30,143 nt of DNA, taken from the IMG/VR virus record IMGVR_UViG_3300025086_000147, positions 1 through 30,143 of that record; one strand, 5' to 3'. The stretch's first letter is position 1, and each line of letters begins with the position of its first letter. The stretch is from a virus. This document shows, one piece after another, positions 16,595 through 22,256 of the stretch. Made by a program: the position numbers and the translations under genes. The notes beneath the pieces are model-generated. The model was not told where the DNA came from, ran no database searches, and worked only from the letters and a program-made list of their open reading frames with translations.

Positions 16595-16618
16595 AAAAAG
16601 CTCTCTGGACTGTAGAAT
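16590..16618 (+). promoter_or_regulatory. Near-consensus sigma70 promoter, rightward
   Basis: TTGACA (16590-16595), a 17-base spacer and TAGAAT (16613-16618): 11 of 12 consensus bases at ideal spacing. Initiation would be near 16625, pointing into the rightward genes. This implies the phage starts infection with host RNA polymerase. It is the strongest promoter I see in the window. Confidence 0.8.
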
Positions 16619-16754
16619 GAGGCTTGTCCGGTAGGCAGGTTAGTACCTATAGGATACACCCTCCACTAATAGTCTATTAAGCCCGACCTAACTGGTTGAC
16701 ACCCTAAACCCCATAAAACATTTAACCATGCCATAGATATATACGGAGGGTGGT

Positions 16755-16862
16755 ATGGTCTCCTGCGTACCCCTAAAGAACCTGACGTATGAGCAGGCAC
16801 TAGACCTACTATTGATCTTTTATCACAAACTAGCAAGACTAAATAAACTTCAAGACTACTGA
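16755..16862 (+). CDS. Probable 35-aa leader-region protein
   Basis: The ORF starts MVSCVPLKNLTYEQALDLLL and ends in a basic amphipathic helix (FYHKLARLNKLQDY). A strong GGAGGG ribosome site lies upstream of ATG, and the ORF is the first behind the 16590 promoter, so it could be made very early, like small host-takeover peptides of T7-like phages. The start-codon region (16751-16766) is perfectly complementary to 16 bases at 18135-18150, which may matter for control. No family recognised; being short, it could be chance. Confidence 0.5.
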   Translation: MVSCVPLKNLTYEQALDLLLIFYHKLARLNKLQDY

Positions 16863-16956
16863 GTCCTACTGGATATACTTTAGGAAACCCCTTATAGTTT
16901 TGTAAAGCTTAGAAGCTTTTAAAAGTTTATATAGTCTTCATCAGTAAGCAAACATA

Positions 16957-17045
16957 GCAAGCTCTGAGTACATTGAGTTGGCTCTCCCCTCATCTAACTA
17001 CCATATGATAAGCTTTGCAAGCTACACAGGGGTTACTGAGCTTGC
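16957..17045 (+). repeat. Nested stem-loop
   Basis: Outer arms GCAAGCTC (16957-16964) and GAGCTTGC (17038-17045) are perfectly complementary. Inside, CCCCT (16986-16990) pairs with AGGGG (17028-17032), and within that lies a small hairpin AGCTT-TGC-AAGCT (17011-17023). Three consistent nested stems suggest a real fold rather than chance. Confidence 0.55.
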
Positions 17046-17070
17046 CAGACTACTATAAGTGTAGGCTTCA

Positions 17071-17180
17071 ACTCCAAAAACTATCTAGTTTACAAAGTTT
17101 ACTAAGTTTGTAAGCATTAATATTATTATGTTTAAATTAAGAACTTCATAAACTTCAAAGGGTTAGATAGTTTTTGTAGT
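17071..17180 (+). repeat. Long inverted repeat with inner hairpin
   Basis: Arms 17071-17087 and 17164-17180 pair over 17 bases with one mismatch, containing a 13-bp uninterrupted core CAAAAACTATCTA/TAGATAGTTTTTG. Inside the left half, TTACAAA (17090-17096) pairs with TTTGTAA (17107-17113), and the next pair on RNA would be a U-G wobble, allowed only in the rightward transcript. The remaining loop is very AT-rich (17115-17140). Confidence 0.6.
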
Positions 17181-17237
17181 ATTTCATATCCATTCCATAT
17201 CCATATTATAAGTATCCATAGTTTGATATAGTCTATG

Positions 17238-17306
17238 AGTGTAAGAGCAAGCTAGATAGTCCCGATCTTATGTAATCTTCTTGTGTATCACACTAGCTTT
17301 TACACT
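17238..17306 (+). repeat. Bulged 14-bp stem-loop
   Basis: AGTGTAA (17238-17244), a 4-nt bulge GAGC, then AAGCTAG (17249-17255) pair exactly with CTAGCTT-TTACACT (17293-17306). The 37-nt loop contains TGTGTATCACA, a small palindrome-like element. The contiguous opposite strand and perfect two-part pairing make an RNA element or a protein-binding site plausible. Confidence 0.55.
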
Positions 17307-17456
17307 TAGAAGACTTGAGAAGCTTGCTATCCTTGAAGCACTAATCCCATATCCCTGTCCTGAAACTGTGTGTTTCTAAGACCTTGTAACGTCATAAGTG
17401 ATCATTAATATCTCCTTGTACTTTTAATTACATATTACATGAAAACTTTATAGCTC

Positions 17457-17514
17457 ACAAGAGTCAAGACCCTGTAACAGCTAAAGCTTAACAGGCTCTA
17501 ACCTCTGCTCTTGT
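17457..17514 (+). repeat. Two-part stem-loop upstream of the 60-aa gene
   Basis: ACAAGAG (17457-17463) pairs with CTCTTGT (17508-17514), enclosing CCTGT (17471-17475) paired with ACAGG (17491-17495). It sits 49 bp before the start codon of the 60-aa gene and has no T-run after it, so it is not a standard terminator. It may stabilise the mRNA 5' end or bind a regulator. Confidence 0.45.
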
Positions 17515-17562
17515 AATCTAAAAGATTTCCATGTCTAATGTATGTAATACAAGGAGAATATT

Positions 17563-17745
17563 ATGATACTAATAACCTTTCAAGATCAAGAAACTCATCA
17601 GTTTCAAAACAGTTTTATGGCAAAGTGCTTCATTGGATACCAATCCACTCAAGACCTCTTTGTTGTAAAAGTTAGATGTGATAAGGCATCTGATTACATT
17701 GCAATCGAAGACTACCTTAGATTGCTTAACACTAATATCCAATAA
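17563..17745 (+). CDS. Unknown early protein (60 aa)
   Basis: Starts MILITFQDQETHQFQNSF after an AAGGAG site. It has an alternating hydrophobic/polar pattern suggesting a small beta-alpha fold (FMAKCFIGYQSTQDLFVVKV, then DYIAIEDYLRLLNTN). No signal peptide, membrane segment or catalytic motif is visible. It is the first well-supported gene beyond the structured control region and is followed 17 bp later by the 91-aa gene, so the two form a short operon ended by a strong terminator. Early placement suggests host takeover or regulation, but that is inference only. Confidence 0.65.
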   Translation: MILITFQDQETHQFQNSFMAKCFIGYQSTQDLFVVKVRCDKASDYIAIEDYLRLLNTNIQ

Positions 17746-17762
17746 AACTAAGGAGTTATAAT

Positions 17763-18038
17763 ATGGATACTACATTTGATATGAAAAAAGTGAAGCCTGA
17801 AACACTTAAAGGTCAGGCAACCTATAACCAATGTGTAGGACTTGCAAAGAAGTTCTCATATGGTTTGAAAGGAAAAGAGTGGGGAGAGTCTTACTCTAGA
17901 ATCAGAGCTTGTTTGCTTGCTGCTTCTAAAGAAGGAACTCTTTCTTTTGAAAAAGCTTCTGATCTTTTCAAGAAGAAGAAGCTTCCTAAAGTATATCAAG
18001 ATAGAATAGCTGCATATCTTGATATTCATTCCGGCTAG
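17763..18038 (+). CDS. Unknown early protein (91 aa)
   Basis: Starts MDTTFDMKKVKPETLKGQAT with a strong AAGGAG site. It is basic and mostly helical, with a Cys pair (Cys24 and one in RIRACLLAAS) and a C-terminal half (GTLSFEKASDLFKKKKLPKV) that could form a small DNA-binding helical domain. No named family recognised. It shares an mRNA with the 60-aa gene, and transcription ends right after it at the 18054-18086 hairpin. Its position between two control regions is consistent with a regulator, though nothing in the sequence proves it. Confidence 0.65.
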   Translation: MDTTFDMKKVKPETLKGQATYNQCVGLAKKFSYGLKGKEWGESYSRIRACLLAASKEGTLSFEKASDLFKKKKLPKVYQDRIAAYLDIHSG

Positions 18039-18053
18039 TTTGTAGCTTTAAAA

Positions 18054-18086
18054 GGGAGTAGGTCTTATCACCTGCTCCTTTTTTTT
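18054..18086 (+). terminator. Strong rho-independent terminator
   Basis: GGAGTAGGT (18055-18063) pairs with ACCTGCTCC (18070-18078) over nine positions including one G-U wobble, with a 6-nt loop, followed by eight T. It lies 16 bp after the 91-aa gene stop and ends the first rightward operon. Confidence 0.9.
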
Positions 18087-18105
18087 GTTCTTGGGGTATT
18101 AAGTA

Positions 18106-18130
18106 GGCTTGGCAGTAGCCAAGTCTTTTT
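18106..18130 (+). terminator. Second terminator in tandem
   Basis: GGCTTGGC-AGTA-GCCAAGTC forms an 8-bp stem (one G-U) with a 4-nt loop, followed by TTTTT. It comes about 20 bp after the first terminator. Double terminators usually insulate adjacent units tightly; here they shield the origin-like region. Confidence 0.75.
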
Positions 18131-18134
18131 ATTT

Positions 18135-18150
18135 GCAGGAGACCATACCA
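18135..18150 (+). repeat. 16-nt inverted copy of 16751-16766
   Basis: GCAGGAGACCATACCA here is the exact reverse complement of TGGTATGGTCTCCTGC at 16751-16766, which contains the start codon of the 35-aa ORF. The copy begins five bases after the second terminator. A match this long is unlikely by chance within about 1.4 kb. It may be a paired protein-binding site or allow RNA-RNA pairing. Confidence 0.6.
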
Positions 18151-18192
18151 TATTAAATATAAATCTAAAGTACTTCGTTATCGGATGTTAAA

Positions 18193-18385
18193 ATAGGCGG
18201 CGGTGGGTGGAGGGCATATTGTAAATAAATTGTATATAACTTGTATATATCCTGTATATAACTTGTATATATCCTGTGGATAACTTTAGTATTATATTAA
18301 GTAGGGGGCAAGCGGTGGAGGGAGTTAAAACATGTACCTTTGCCTACTGTACCTTACTAAACTATGTACCTATATCTGTACCTTT
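18193..18385. other. Candidate replication origin: iterons, DnaA box, TGTACCT repeats
   Basis: Two exact 22-bp units (TGTATATAAC plus TTGTATATATCC, 18231-18274) are followed by a third partial unit whose variant TGTGGATAA (18275-18283) is a perfect DnaA box on the opposite strand (TTATCCACA). Similar GC-rich purine elements flank the array: GCGGTGGGTGGAGGG near 18199 and GCGGTGGAGGG near 18311. Four direct copies of TGTACCT follow at 18333, 18348, 18365 and 18377. AT-rich iterons next to a DnaA box are classic for replication origins. T7-type phages normally prime from transcription and lack DnaA boxes, so this would be unusual. Function is not proven. Confidence 0.55.
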
Positions 18386-18420
18386 TAGACTACAATACGT
18401 TAAAAACTATTAAGATAATA

Positions 18421-18525
18421 GATATAATAGACTTGACAAGATCATGCCGGTTGGGATAAACTTTAAAGGGTCAGGGCAACGACCCAGACGTTTGTTTAAA
18501 ATATAATAACCTGAGGAGGTTTAAT
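18421..18525 (+). promoter_or_regulatory. Promoter/leader cassette 1
   Basis: TTGACA (18433-18438) and TAAACT (18457-18462) are 18 bases apart. They are followed by a hairpin GGGTC-AGGGCAAC-GACCC (18468-18485) and a ribosome-site block ATAATAACCTGAGGAGG before the 99-aa gene. An exact TATAAT (18423-18428) just upstream could also act as -10, but no good -35 precedes it. The whole layout recurs at 19113-19228. Confidence 0.6.
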
Positions 18526-18825
18526 ATGTCAAAAATAAGTATTGGTGCTCATAAAGTAAACGATGTGGTGGTTTCTAATCATGTACACAGAGATACTAAG
18601 GGAGATGGTTGGTTTGTTACTAAAGATATCTTAGTTGTTAATACAGAAGGCGAAGAAATATTACAGATTACTTTGTTTGCTGAACACTTAAGTGAATTAA
18701 AATTTAAAACTGTTGAGTCTTATGAGGGCAGGGAGGATGATATAGTTACTAAACGCTTTGGTGAAACTTTAGTAGATGATTTAACTAAAAATGATATTGA
18801 TAAACGAGCTGTGGAGAATTCATAA
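18526..18825 (+). CDS. Unknown protein (99 aa)
   Basis: First gene after promoter cassette 1, with a strong GAGGAGG ribosome site. It begins MSKISIGAHKVNDVVVSN, followed by a beta-rich core (HVHRDTKGDGWFVTKDILVV, then GEEILQITLFAE) and an acidic helical tail. No known motif, signal or membrane segment. Its stop overlaps the ATG of the 31-aa gene by one base. The core looks like a small beta-barrel or sandwich fold, but I cannot name a family. Confidence 0.65.
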   Translation: MSKISIGAHKVNDVVVSNHVHRDTKGDGWFVTKDILVVNTEGEEILQITLFAEHLSELKFKTVESYEGREDDIVTKRFGETLVDDLTKNDIDKRAVENS

Positions 18826-18920
18826 TGGAAAAGATTATTCAAGATTGGGAGCTAGTTAAACAGCTCATTAAAGATATTGAAGATACTAGTGATGATGAAC
18901 TTAATTTCGAGGAGGATTAA
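18825..18920 (+). CDS. Tiny acidic protein (31 aa)
   Basis: A 31-aa ORF (starts MEKIIQDWELVKQLIKDIED) linked by one-base overlaps (TAATG) to both neighbours, which strongly suggests coupled translation. It is one amphipathic helix with a very acidic end (TSDDELNFEED). A GAGGAGG sequence near its end acts as the ribosome site of the next gene. Such short acidic peptides sometimes inhibit host enzymes or mimic DNA, but nothing here shows that. Confidence 0.55.
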   Translation: MEKIIQDWELVKQLIKDIEDTSDDELNFEED

Positions 18921-19105
18921 TGAGTTTTAGAACTAAAGATTTAGCGTTGTACCATTATCGTAACAAAGGTTACTACTTTGATAACTCTATGAGTATCAGA
19001 GAAGATAAATGGTACATGTTGAAAAAGGGCAAAAGCTATGTAGTTATAACTCCCAAGTATGATAATATACTGGGAACTAGTTGGATAGCGAGAAGCTTTG
19101 TTTAA
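18920..19105 (+). CDS. Unknown protein (61 aa)
   Basis: Starts MSFRTKDLALYHYRNKGYYF with a GAGGAGG site inside the preceding ORF. It is basic and aromatic-rich, probably a small beta-rich fold (KWYMLKKGKSYVVITPKYDN). It ends the cassette-1 operon of three genes; a fresh promoter follows at 19125. No family recognised. Confidence 0.6.
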   Translation: MSFRTKDLALYHYRNKGYYFDNSMSIREDKWYMLKKGKSYVVITPKYDNILGTSWIARSFV

Positions 19106-19112
19106 AATAAAA

Positions 19113-19228
19113 GATATAATAGACTTGACAAGGATTGTCGGGTCGGGTTATACTTTTAGGGCTTCGGCAACGGAGGTATCTCTTAGATACTTTTTTAATA
19201 ATAATAATACCTGAGGAGGTAACAAGAT
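19113..19228 (+). promoter_or_regulatory. Promoter/leader cassette 2
   Basis: The 21-base element AGATATAATAGACTTGACAAG (split here as AGATATAATAG + ACTTGACAAG) also occurs in cassette 1. TTGACA (19125-19130) and TATACT (19149-19154) are 18 bases apart, giving 11 of 12 consensus bases. A GGGCTTCGGCAACGG element, then the attenuator-like hairpin, then AATAATACCTGAGGAGG precede the 133-aa gene. It is stronger than cassette 1 at -10. Confidence 0.7.
19176..19196 (+). terminator. Attenuator-like terminator inside cassette 2
   Basis: GTATCT-CTT-AGATAC (six perfect pairs, 3-nt loop) is followed by six T, between the 19125 promoter and the ribosome site of the 133-aa gene. Some transcripts from this promoter should stop here, so the gene downstream may be under attenuation or translation-linked control. 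Confidence 0.7.
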
Positions 19229-19630
19229 ATGAGTAAAACTACTTATACTGTAAAAGGGAGTGCGACTTCCACATCAATCGCAAATGCACCATTATCAATC
19301 CAAAAGATTTGGAATAGAGGAACTGAGTTAGGAGTAAATATCCTAAGAGTCAGAGCTGTTCAAGATCGTAATGAGATATCTACTGGTGCTACATTCGATG
19401 GCTATCACAAAGATAAAGTTTCTATCTATAGTCAGAAAGACAATCCTGCTAGAGAGTTATGGTTCAGAAGGTTTGTTAAACTAAATGAAGCTAACAAGAG
19501 TATGCAAGTTCTTGAAGTTGCAGATAACTTAGATGTTCAAGATACATTTGAAGTTATGGACTCTTACAATACATTTGCCAATGGTAATGTATTTACTAGG
19601 TTCTTTAGAAAAGCCTTTAGCTTAGTCTAA
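19229..19630 (+). CDS. Unknown protein (133 aa)
   Basis: Starts MSKTTYTVKGSATSTSIANA after CTGAGGAGG. It is a soluble, basic, beta-rich-looking protein with NRGTELGVNILRVRAVQDRN in the centre and a C-terminal aromatic segment (GNVFTRFFRKAFSLV). No catalytic motif recognised. Its own promoter with an attenuator before it and a strong terminator after it make it a self-contained transcription unit, which suggests high or tightly timed expression. Its function is not known to me. Confidence 0.65.
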   Translation: MSKTTYTVKGSATSTSIANAPLSIQKIWNRGTELGVNILRVRAVQDRNEISTGATFDGYHKDKVSIYSQKDNPARELWFRRFVKLNEANKSMQVLEVADNLDVQDTFEVMDSYNTFANGNVFTRFFRKAFSLV

Positions 19631-19640
19631 AGCAATCTTA

Positions 19641-19682
19641 GTGTAGCTAGGTGGGAGTGAACTATCTAGCTACACACTTTTT
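19641..19682 (+). terminator. Terminator after the 133-aa gene
   Basis: GTGTAGCTAG (19641-19650) pairs perfectly over ten bases with CTAGCTACAC (19666-19675), with a 15-nt loop, followed by ACTTTTTATTT. An in-frame ATG-less GTG in the loop is an unlikely start for the next gene, which has a better ATG at 19699. Confidence 0.85.
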
Positions 19683-19698
19683 ATTTGAGGAGATAAAT

Positions 19699-20427
19699 AT
19701 GCCAAGTTATAAATTACTATCACAGGGTAGTATGAAGATTGACAAGAGCAACAAGATACAAGATAAATACTTCAGTAGAATATTATATCTTGCACCACAC
19801 AACTTAGCTGATGGCAAGCGTACTGTATGTCCATATGCTACAGTTGCTAAATGCCATGAGCCCTGTTTAAATACTGCCGGTATGGGTAAGTTTTCCAATG
19901 TACAACAATCTAGAATACGTAAGACTTTGCTGTTCTTAGATGAGTATGATACCTTTATGGAGTATTTAGTACAAGACATCAACAAGTTTATTGGAGAGTG
20001 TTACAAGCTTAACAAGATACCATGTGTCAGGCTCAATGGTACTTCGGATATACAATGGGAACATCAATTGATTGATGGTAGGAATGTATTTGAGATATTC
20101 CCTGATGTATTGTTTTATGATTACACCAAGATACCTACACGAAAAGTTTCACATATCAAAAACTATCATTTGACTTGGAGTTACTCACAAGCTAACGACA
20201 AGTATGCTGAGTTATTTGATGATGTACAATGCAACAAAGCTGTTGTATTTAGAAAAGAATTACCTGATACCTTCCGAGGTTTCAAAGTAATAGATGGTGA
20301 CAAACACGATATGAGATTTCTTGACAAGTCTAATGTAGTAGTCGGGCTGACTGCTAAAGGACCTGCTAAAAAAGATTATTCAGGGTTTGTTGTTGATAAT
20401 ATAATAGAAGCGAGGGCAGTAGTATGA
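19699..20427 (+). CDS. GP88-family phage protein with three-cysteine motif
   Basis: A 242-aa protein; I start at ATG 19699 (GAGGAGAT site) rather than 16 codons upstream, inside the terminator loop. Cys44, Cys52 and Cys56 form C-x7-C-x3-C in TVCPYATVAKCHEPCLNTAG, followed by GMG. This is the hallmark of the phage gene-product-88 family, whose function is unsettled. Three spaced cysteines before a Gly-rich turn would suit a metal or Fe-S site. The C-terminal part contains a conserved-looking DKSNVVVGLTAKGPAK. It ends with an ATGA overlap to the 70-aa gene. Family fairly sure; cluster binding is inferred. Confidence 0.75.
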   Translation: MPSYKLLSQGSMKIDKSNKIQDKYFSRILYLAPHNLADGKRTVCPYATVAKCHEPCLNTAGMGKFSNVQQSRIRKTLLFLDEYDTFMEYLVQDINKFIGECYKLNKIPCVRLNGTSDIQWEHQLIDGRNVFEIFPDVLFYDYTKIPTRKVSHIKNYHLTWSYSQANDKYAELFDDVQCNKAVVFRKELPDTFRGFKVIDGDKHDMRFLDKSNVVVGLTAKGPAKKDYSGFVVDNIIEARAVV

Positions 20428-20636
20428 TAATATTAAATTACGAAAGTAAAAAAGAGTTGAAAGAAAACATTGGTAAACCATTAAGGTATACTGAAACTTC
20501 TTTCTTTGGTGAGGAGTATAAAAGCAATGGTAGATTTTCAGGTTGTAATAGACCACACGACCCAAGAGGTACTGGAACTAGAGAGTTCTTTGCCGGTGTT
20601 ACAATGGTAGATGATTTAATTAGTGAGGTAGAGTAA
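20424..20636 (+). CDS. Unknown protein (70 aa)
   Basis: Starts MIILNYESKKELKENIGKPL with an ATGA overlap to the GP88-like gene. It has a FSGCNRPHDPRGTGTREFFA segment rich in Gly, Pro and Arg. The overlap and similar length to relatives beside GP88-like genes suggest a working partner, but no motif gives a function. It overlaps the next gene by one base. Confidence 0.6.
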   Translation: MIILNYESKKELKENIGKPLRYTETSFFGEEYKSNGRFSGCNRPHDPRGTGTREFFAGVTMVDDLISEVE

Positions 20637-20893
20637 TGATAGACTGGTCAGCAAGTGTAATAAAAAATTTAAAAGGATATATCGAAGAAGTTATTGAATA
20701 TTCGGAGGAGATAGATGGAATTAAAGACGAACTTTATCGTAACCATCAAGCATCAGAAGACAATCACAGATATACAATGGACCATATTCAAGATGAATAT
20801 GATAGAATAGAGAGTGATCTACAAGATGATTTAGATTCATTTCAAAATCAAATTGATGAACTAAAACAAATGATTGAGGACTTACAAAAATGA
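20636..20893 (+). CDS. Coiled-coil protein (85 aa)
   Basis: Nearly all helix with heptad-like spacing and high charge (LKGYIEEVIEYSEEIDGIKD, then DRIESDLQDDLDSFQNQIDE). It probably self-associates or bridges other proteins. Its start overlaps the previous stop by one base and its end overlaps the next ATG by four bases. There is no transmembrane segment. Family unknown. Confidence 0.6.
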   Translation: MIDWSASVIKNLKGYIEEVIEYSEEIDGIKDELYRNHQASEDNHRYTMDHIQDEYDRIESDLQDDLDSFQNQIDELKQMIEDLQK

Positions 20894-21150
20894 GTAATGA
20901 ATTCAGAGAACAAGTATTAGAATATGTAAGTGATACAGTAGGTGAGATGTGGCAGTTAGAAACACGACCTGACTTAGAAAAAGACTGTATTGATTTTATA
21001 GTAGACGAGTATGTTGATGAAGGGTTTTCAAAAGATGATTTGTATATAAACTTTTTAATGATAAAGTTTCTATCTAATCATTGTAGAGATGCAGTATCAT
21101 CACAAGATTTAGAATATATGGCACAACAACAACAAGGAAATAATACATGA
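20890..21150 (+). CDS. Unknown acidic helical protein (86 aa)
   Basis: Starts MSNEFREQVLEYVSDTVGEM with an ATGA overlap to the coiled-coil gene. Very acidic with a Gln-rich tail (MAQQQQGNN). Conserved-looking aromatic and acidic spacing (DLEKDCIDFIVDEYVDEGFS) suggests a small helical bundle. It ends in an ATGA overlap with the DUF3846-like gene. Function unknown. Confidence 0.6.
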   Translation: MSNEFREQVLEYVSDTVGEMWQLETRPDLEKDCIDFIVDEYVDEGFSKDDLYINFLMIKFLSNHCRDAVSSQDLEYMAQQQQGNNT

Positions 21151-21476
21151 AAGCAATATTAATAAACGTAAAAGACCAATCAATAACTGAGGTAGAACAT
21201 GATGATACTTTAGATAATATTTATGATCTTTTAAACTGCAGAACTTTTACTGTAGTTAGGATTGATGAAACAGATAGTATCTATGTAGATGATGAAGGTT
21301 TGTATGTAGACGATCAGTTATTCTTTGAGTATGGTGGGGATGAACAAGCTGCTAGATTAGCAGGTAATGGATTGATATTAGGTGTAGATGATGAAGGTAA
21401 TTCTACTAGTCCTAATATAACTGTTGAAGAAGTCCAAGGTAGAGTAGGCTTTTTACCACCACAATACAGATGGTAG
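21147..21476 (+). CDS. DUF3846-like protein (109 aa)
   Basis: The sequence follows the DUF3846 pattern: MKAILINVKDQSITEVEHDD, then DNIYDLLNCRTFTVVRID, a YVDDEGLY element and GNGLILGVDDEGN near the end. The family is small, acidic and common in phages and mobile elements; its function is not established. The ATG overlaps the previous stop, and its last bases overlap the next gene's start. No metal or catalytic motif stands out. Confidence 0.75.
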   Translation: MKAILINVKDQSITEVEHDDTLDNIYDLLNCRTFTVVRIDETDSIYVDDEGLYVDDQLFFEYGGDEQAARLAGNGLILGVDDEGNSTSPNITVEEVQGRVGFLPPQYRW

Positions 21477-21709
21477 ACGTTGAAGTTTATGAGTATGACT
21501 ACAATGATACCATGGTTAAATGGTATTGGAGTGATCAAGTAAAGAAAAACTGGAAGACTTGGAAACCTAAAGTTGAAGATGTATTATTAGTAGACTTGAC
21601 AGGCAAGAAGGAAAAAGGTATAATTGCCTTAGAAATTTTTGAAGGGGTAATGGATAGAGAACATCCTAAGAAAGTTAAACCAAAAGGAATATATAAAGTA
21701 AGGAGATAG
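21470..21709 (+). CDS. Unknown protein (79 aa)
   Basis: Starts MVDVEVYEYDYNDTMVKWYW, overlapping the DUF3846-like gene by 7 bp. It is Trp/Lys-rich (SDQVKKNWKTWKPKVEDVLL) with a basic C-terminal tail (KKVKPKGIYKVRR). It could be a small nucleic-acid- or protein-binding domain. No family recognised. The next ORF begins one base after its stop. Confidence 0.6.
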   Translation: MVDVEVYEYDYNDTMVKWYWSDQVKKNWKTWKPKVEDVLLVDLTGKKEKGIIALEIFEGVMDREHPKKVKPKGIYKVRR

Positions 21710-21988
21710 ATGGAAAGTTATTTAGTAGAAGTTATAGATGAAGAACATGAGTCTTGTGTTATAATAAATTTTGCAGAAAGTATACAAGAACTAGTAGATA
21801 ATATAGTTTGTATGGATCAATTTGTATTTATAAAAAGAATCAAAAGAGTATCTGACAATGAAGAAATTAAACTAACAAAAGATGTAATAGACTTAGAAGA
21901 CTTAAGAATGTACAGGTTATTAATTGAAGATGAAGTATCACTAAGACAAACATTAACAGACACAGAAGAGGAACAAAGTATACAATGA
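21710..21988 (+). CDS. Unknown acidic protein (92 aa)
   Basis: Starts MESYLVEVIDEEHESCVIIN directly after the previous stop, with GGAGATAG as ribosome site. It is acidic and predicted to be alpha/beta, with a Glu-rich tail (TDTEEEQSIQ). It ends in ATGA overlapping the 49-aa gene. Function unknown. Confidence 0.6.
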   Translation: MESYLVEVIDEEHESCVIINFAESIQELVDNIVCMDQFVFIKRIKRVSDNEEIKLTKDVIDLEDLRMYRLLIEDEVSLRQTLTDTEEEQSIQ

Positions 21989-22134
21989 GAACAGCTAATA
22001 AACAGATAGATCATAAATCTAAGACTGGTTCTAGAGGTAAGAAGACTTCGATTGGTAGAGGGAATGTAGGTTACTCTACTATGCCGAAACGTAAACGACA
22101 AACCTACAAAGCTTATAGAGGGCAAGGCAAATGA
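21985..22134 (+). CDS. Small basic protein (49 aa)
   Basis: Starts MRTANKQIDHKSKTGSRGKK and ends TMPKRKRQTYKAYRGQGK. Highly basic, mostly disordered, with ATGA overlaps at both ends. Similar short proteins ending in YRGQGK occur in other T7-like phages. It is likely to bind nucleic acid, perhaps during replication, but no function is established. Confidence 0.6.
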   Translation: MRTANKQIDHKSKTGSRGKKTSIGRGNVGYSTMPKRKRQTYKAYRGQGK

Positions 22135-22256
22135 AAACTAAAGAACTAGAAAAATTATTTAAAGATAGATTAGCTAAAGATGGCATAGATAAGAAATGGA
22201 TGGATGAAAAACTTATCTTTGTTGGTTTGGATGACGAAGATACCAAAGATGATTGA
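22131..22256 (+). CDS. Small acidic protein (41 aa)
   Basis: Starts MKTKELEKLFKDRLAKDGID with an ATGA overlap to the basic 49-aa gene, and ends in an acidic tail (VGLDDEDTKDD). One or two amphipathic helices are predicted. It overlaps the next start by 8 bases. Its pairing with a basic neighbour is suggestive but proves nothing. Function unknown. Confidence 0.55.
   Translation: MKTKELEKLFKDRLAKDGIDKKWMDEKLIFVGLDDEDTKDD

Larger units (their letters stand above)
16863..17562 (+). ncRNA. 700-bp structured region without a convincing gene; possible long leader RNA
   Basis: No ORF with a ribosome site was found here on either strand, in a genome that is otherwise tightly packed. Instead there are at least five inverted repeats: a 7-bp stem with 2-nt gap (16904-16919), a nested stem (16957-17045), a 17-bp stem with one mismatch (17071-17180), a 14-bp stem with 4-nt bulge (17238-17306) and a two-part stem (17457-17514). 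Being downstream of the sigma70 promoter, it would be transcribed as a long folded 5' leader or separate RNA. Origin, packaging-site or protein-binding roles on DNA are alternatives. Confidence 0.45.

Noticed and set aside
16694-16722. Second rightward promoter at the TTGACA near 16697
   Set aside because: No acceptable -10 at 16-18 bases; the nearest sequences match at three or fewer positions.
16904-16919. AAAGCTT/AAGCTTT as a terminator
   Set aside because: The loop would be only two bases, too tight for a hairpin, and no proper T-run follows on either strand. I keep it as a palindrome only.
17005-17058. 17-codon ORF in the structured region
   Set aside because: No ribosome-binding site and it lies inside nested stems.
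16548-17562. tRNA or tmRNA gene
   Set aside because: I looked for a T-loop (GTTCGA-type), acceptor stem and CCA end on both strands and found none.
18332-18388. Possible 18-aa hydrophobic ORF with a GGAG site
   Set aside because: Too short to judge, and its codons are mostly the four TGTACCT repeats, which suggest a DNA-level role.
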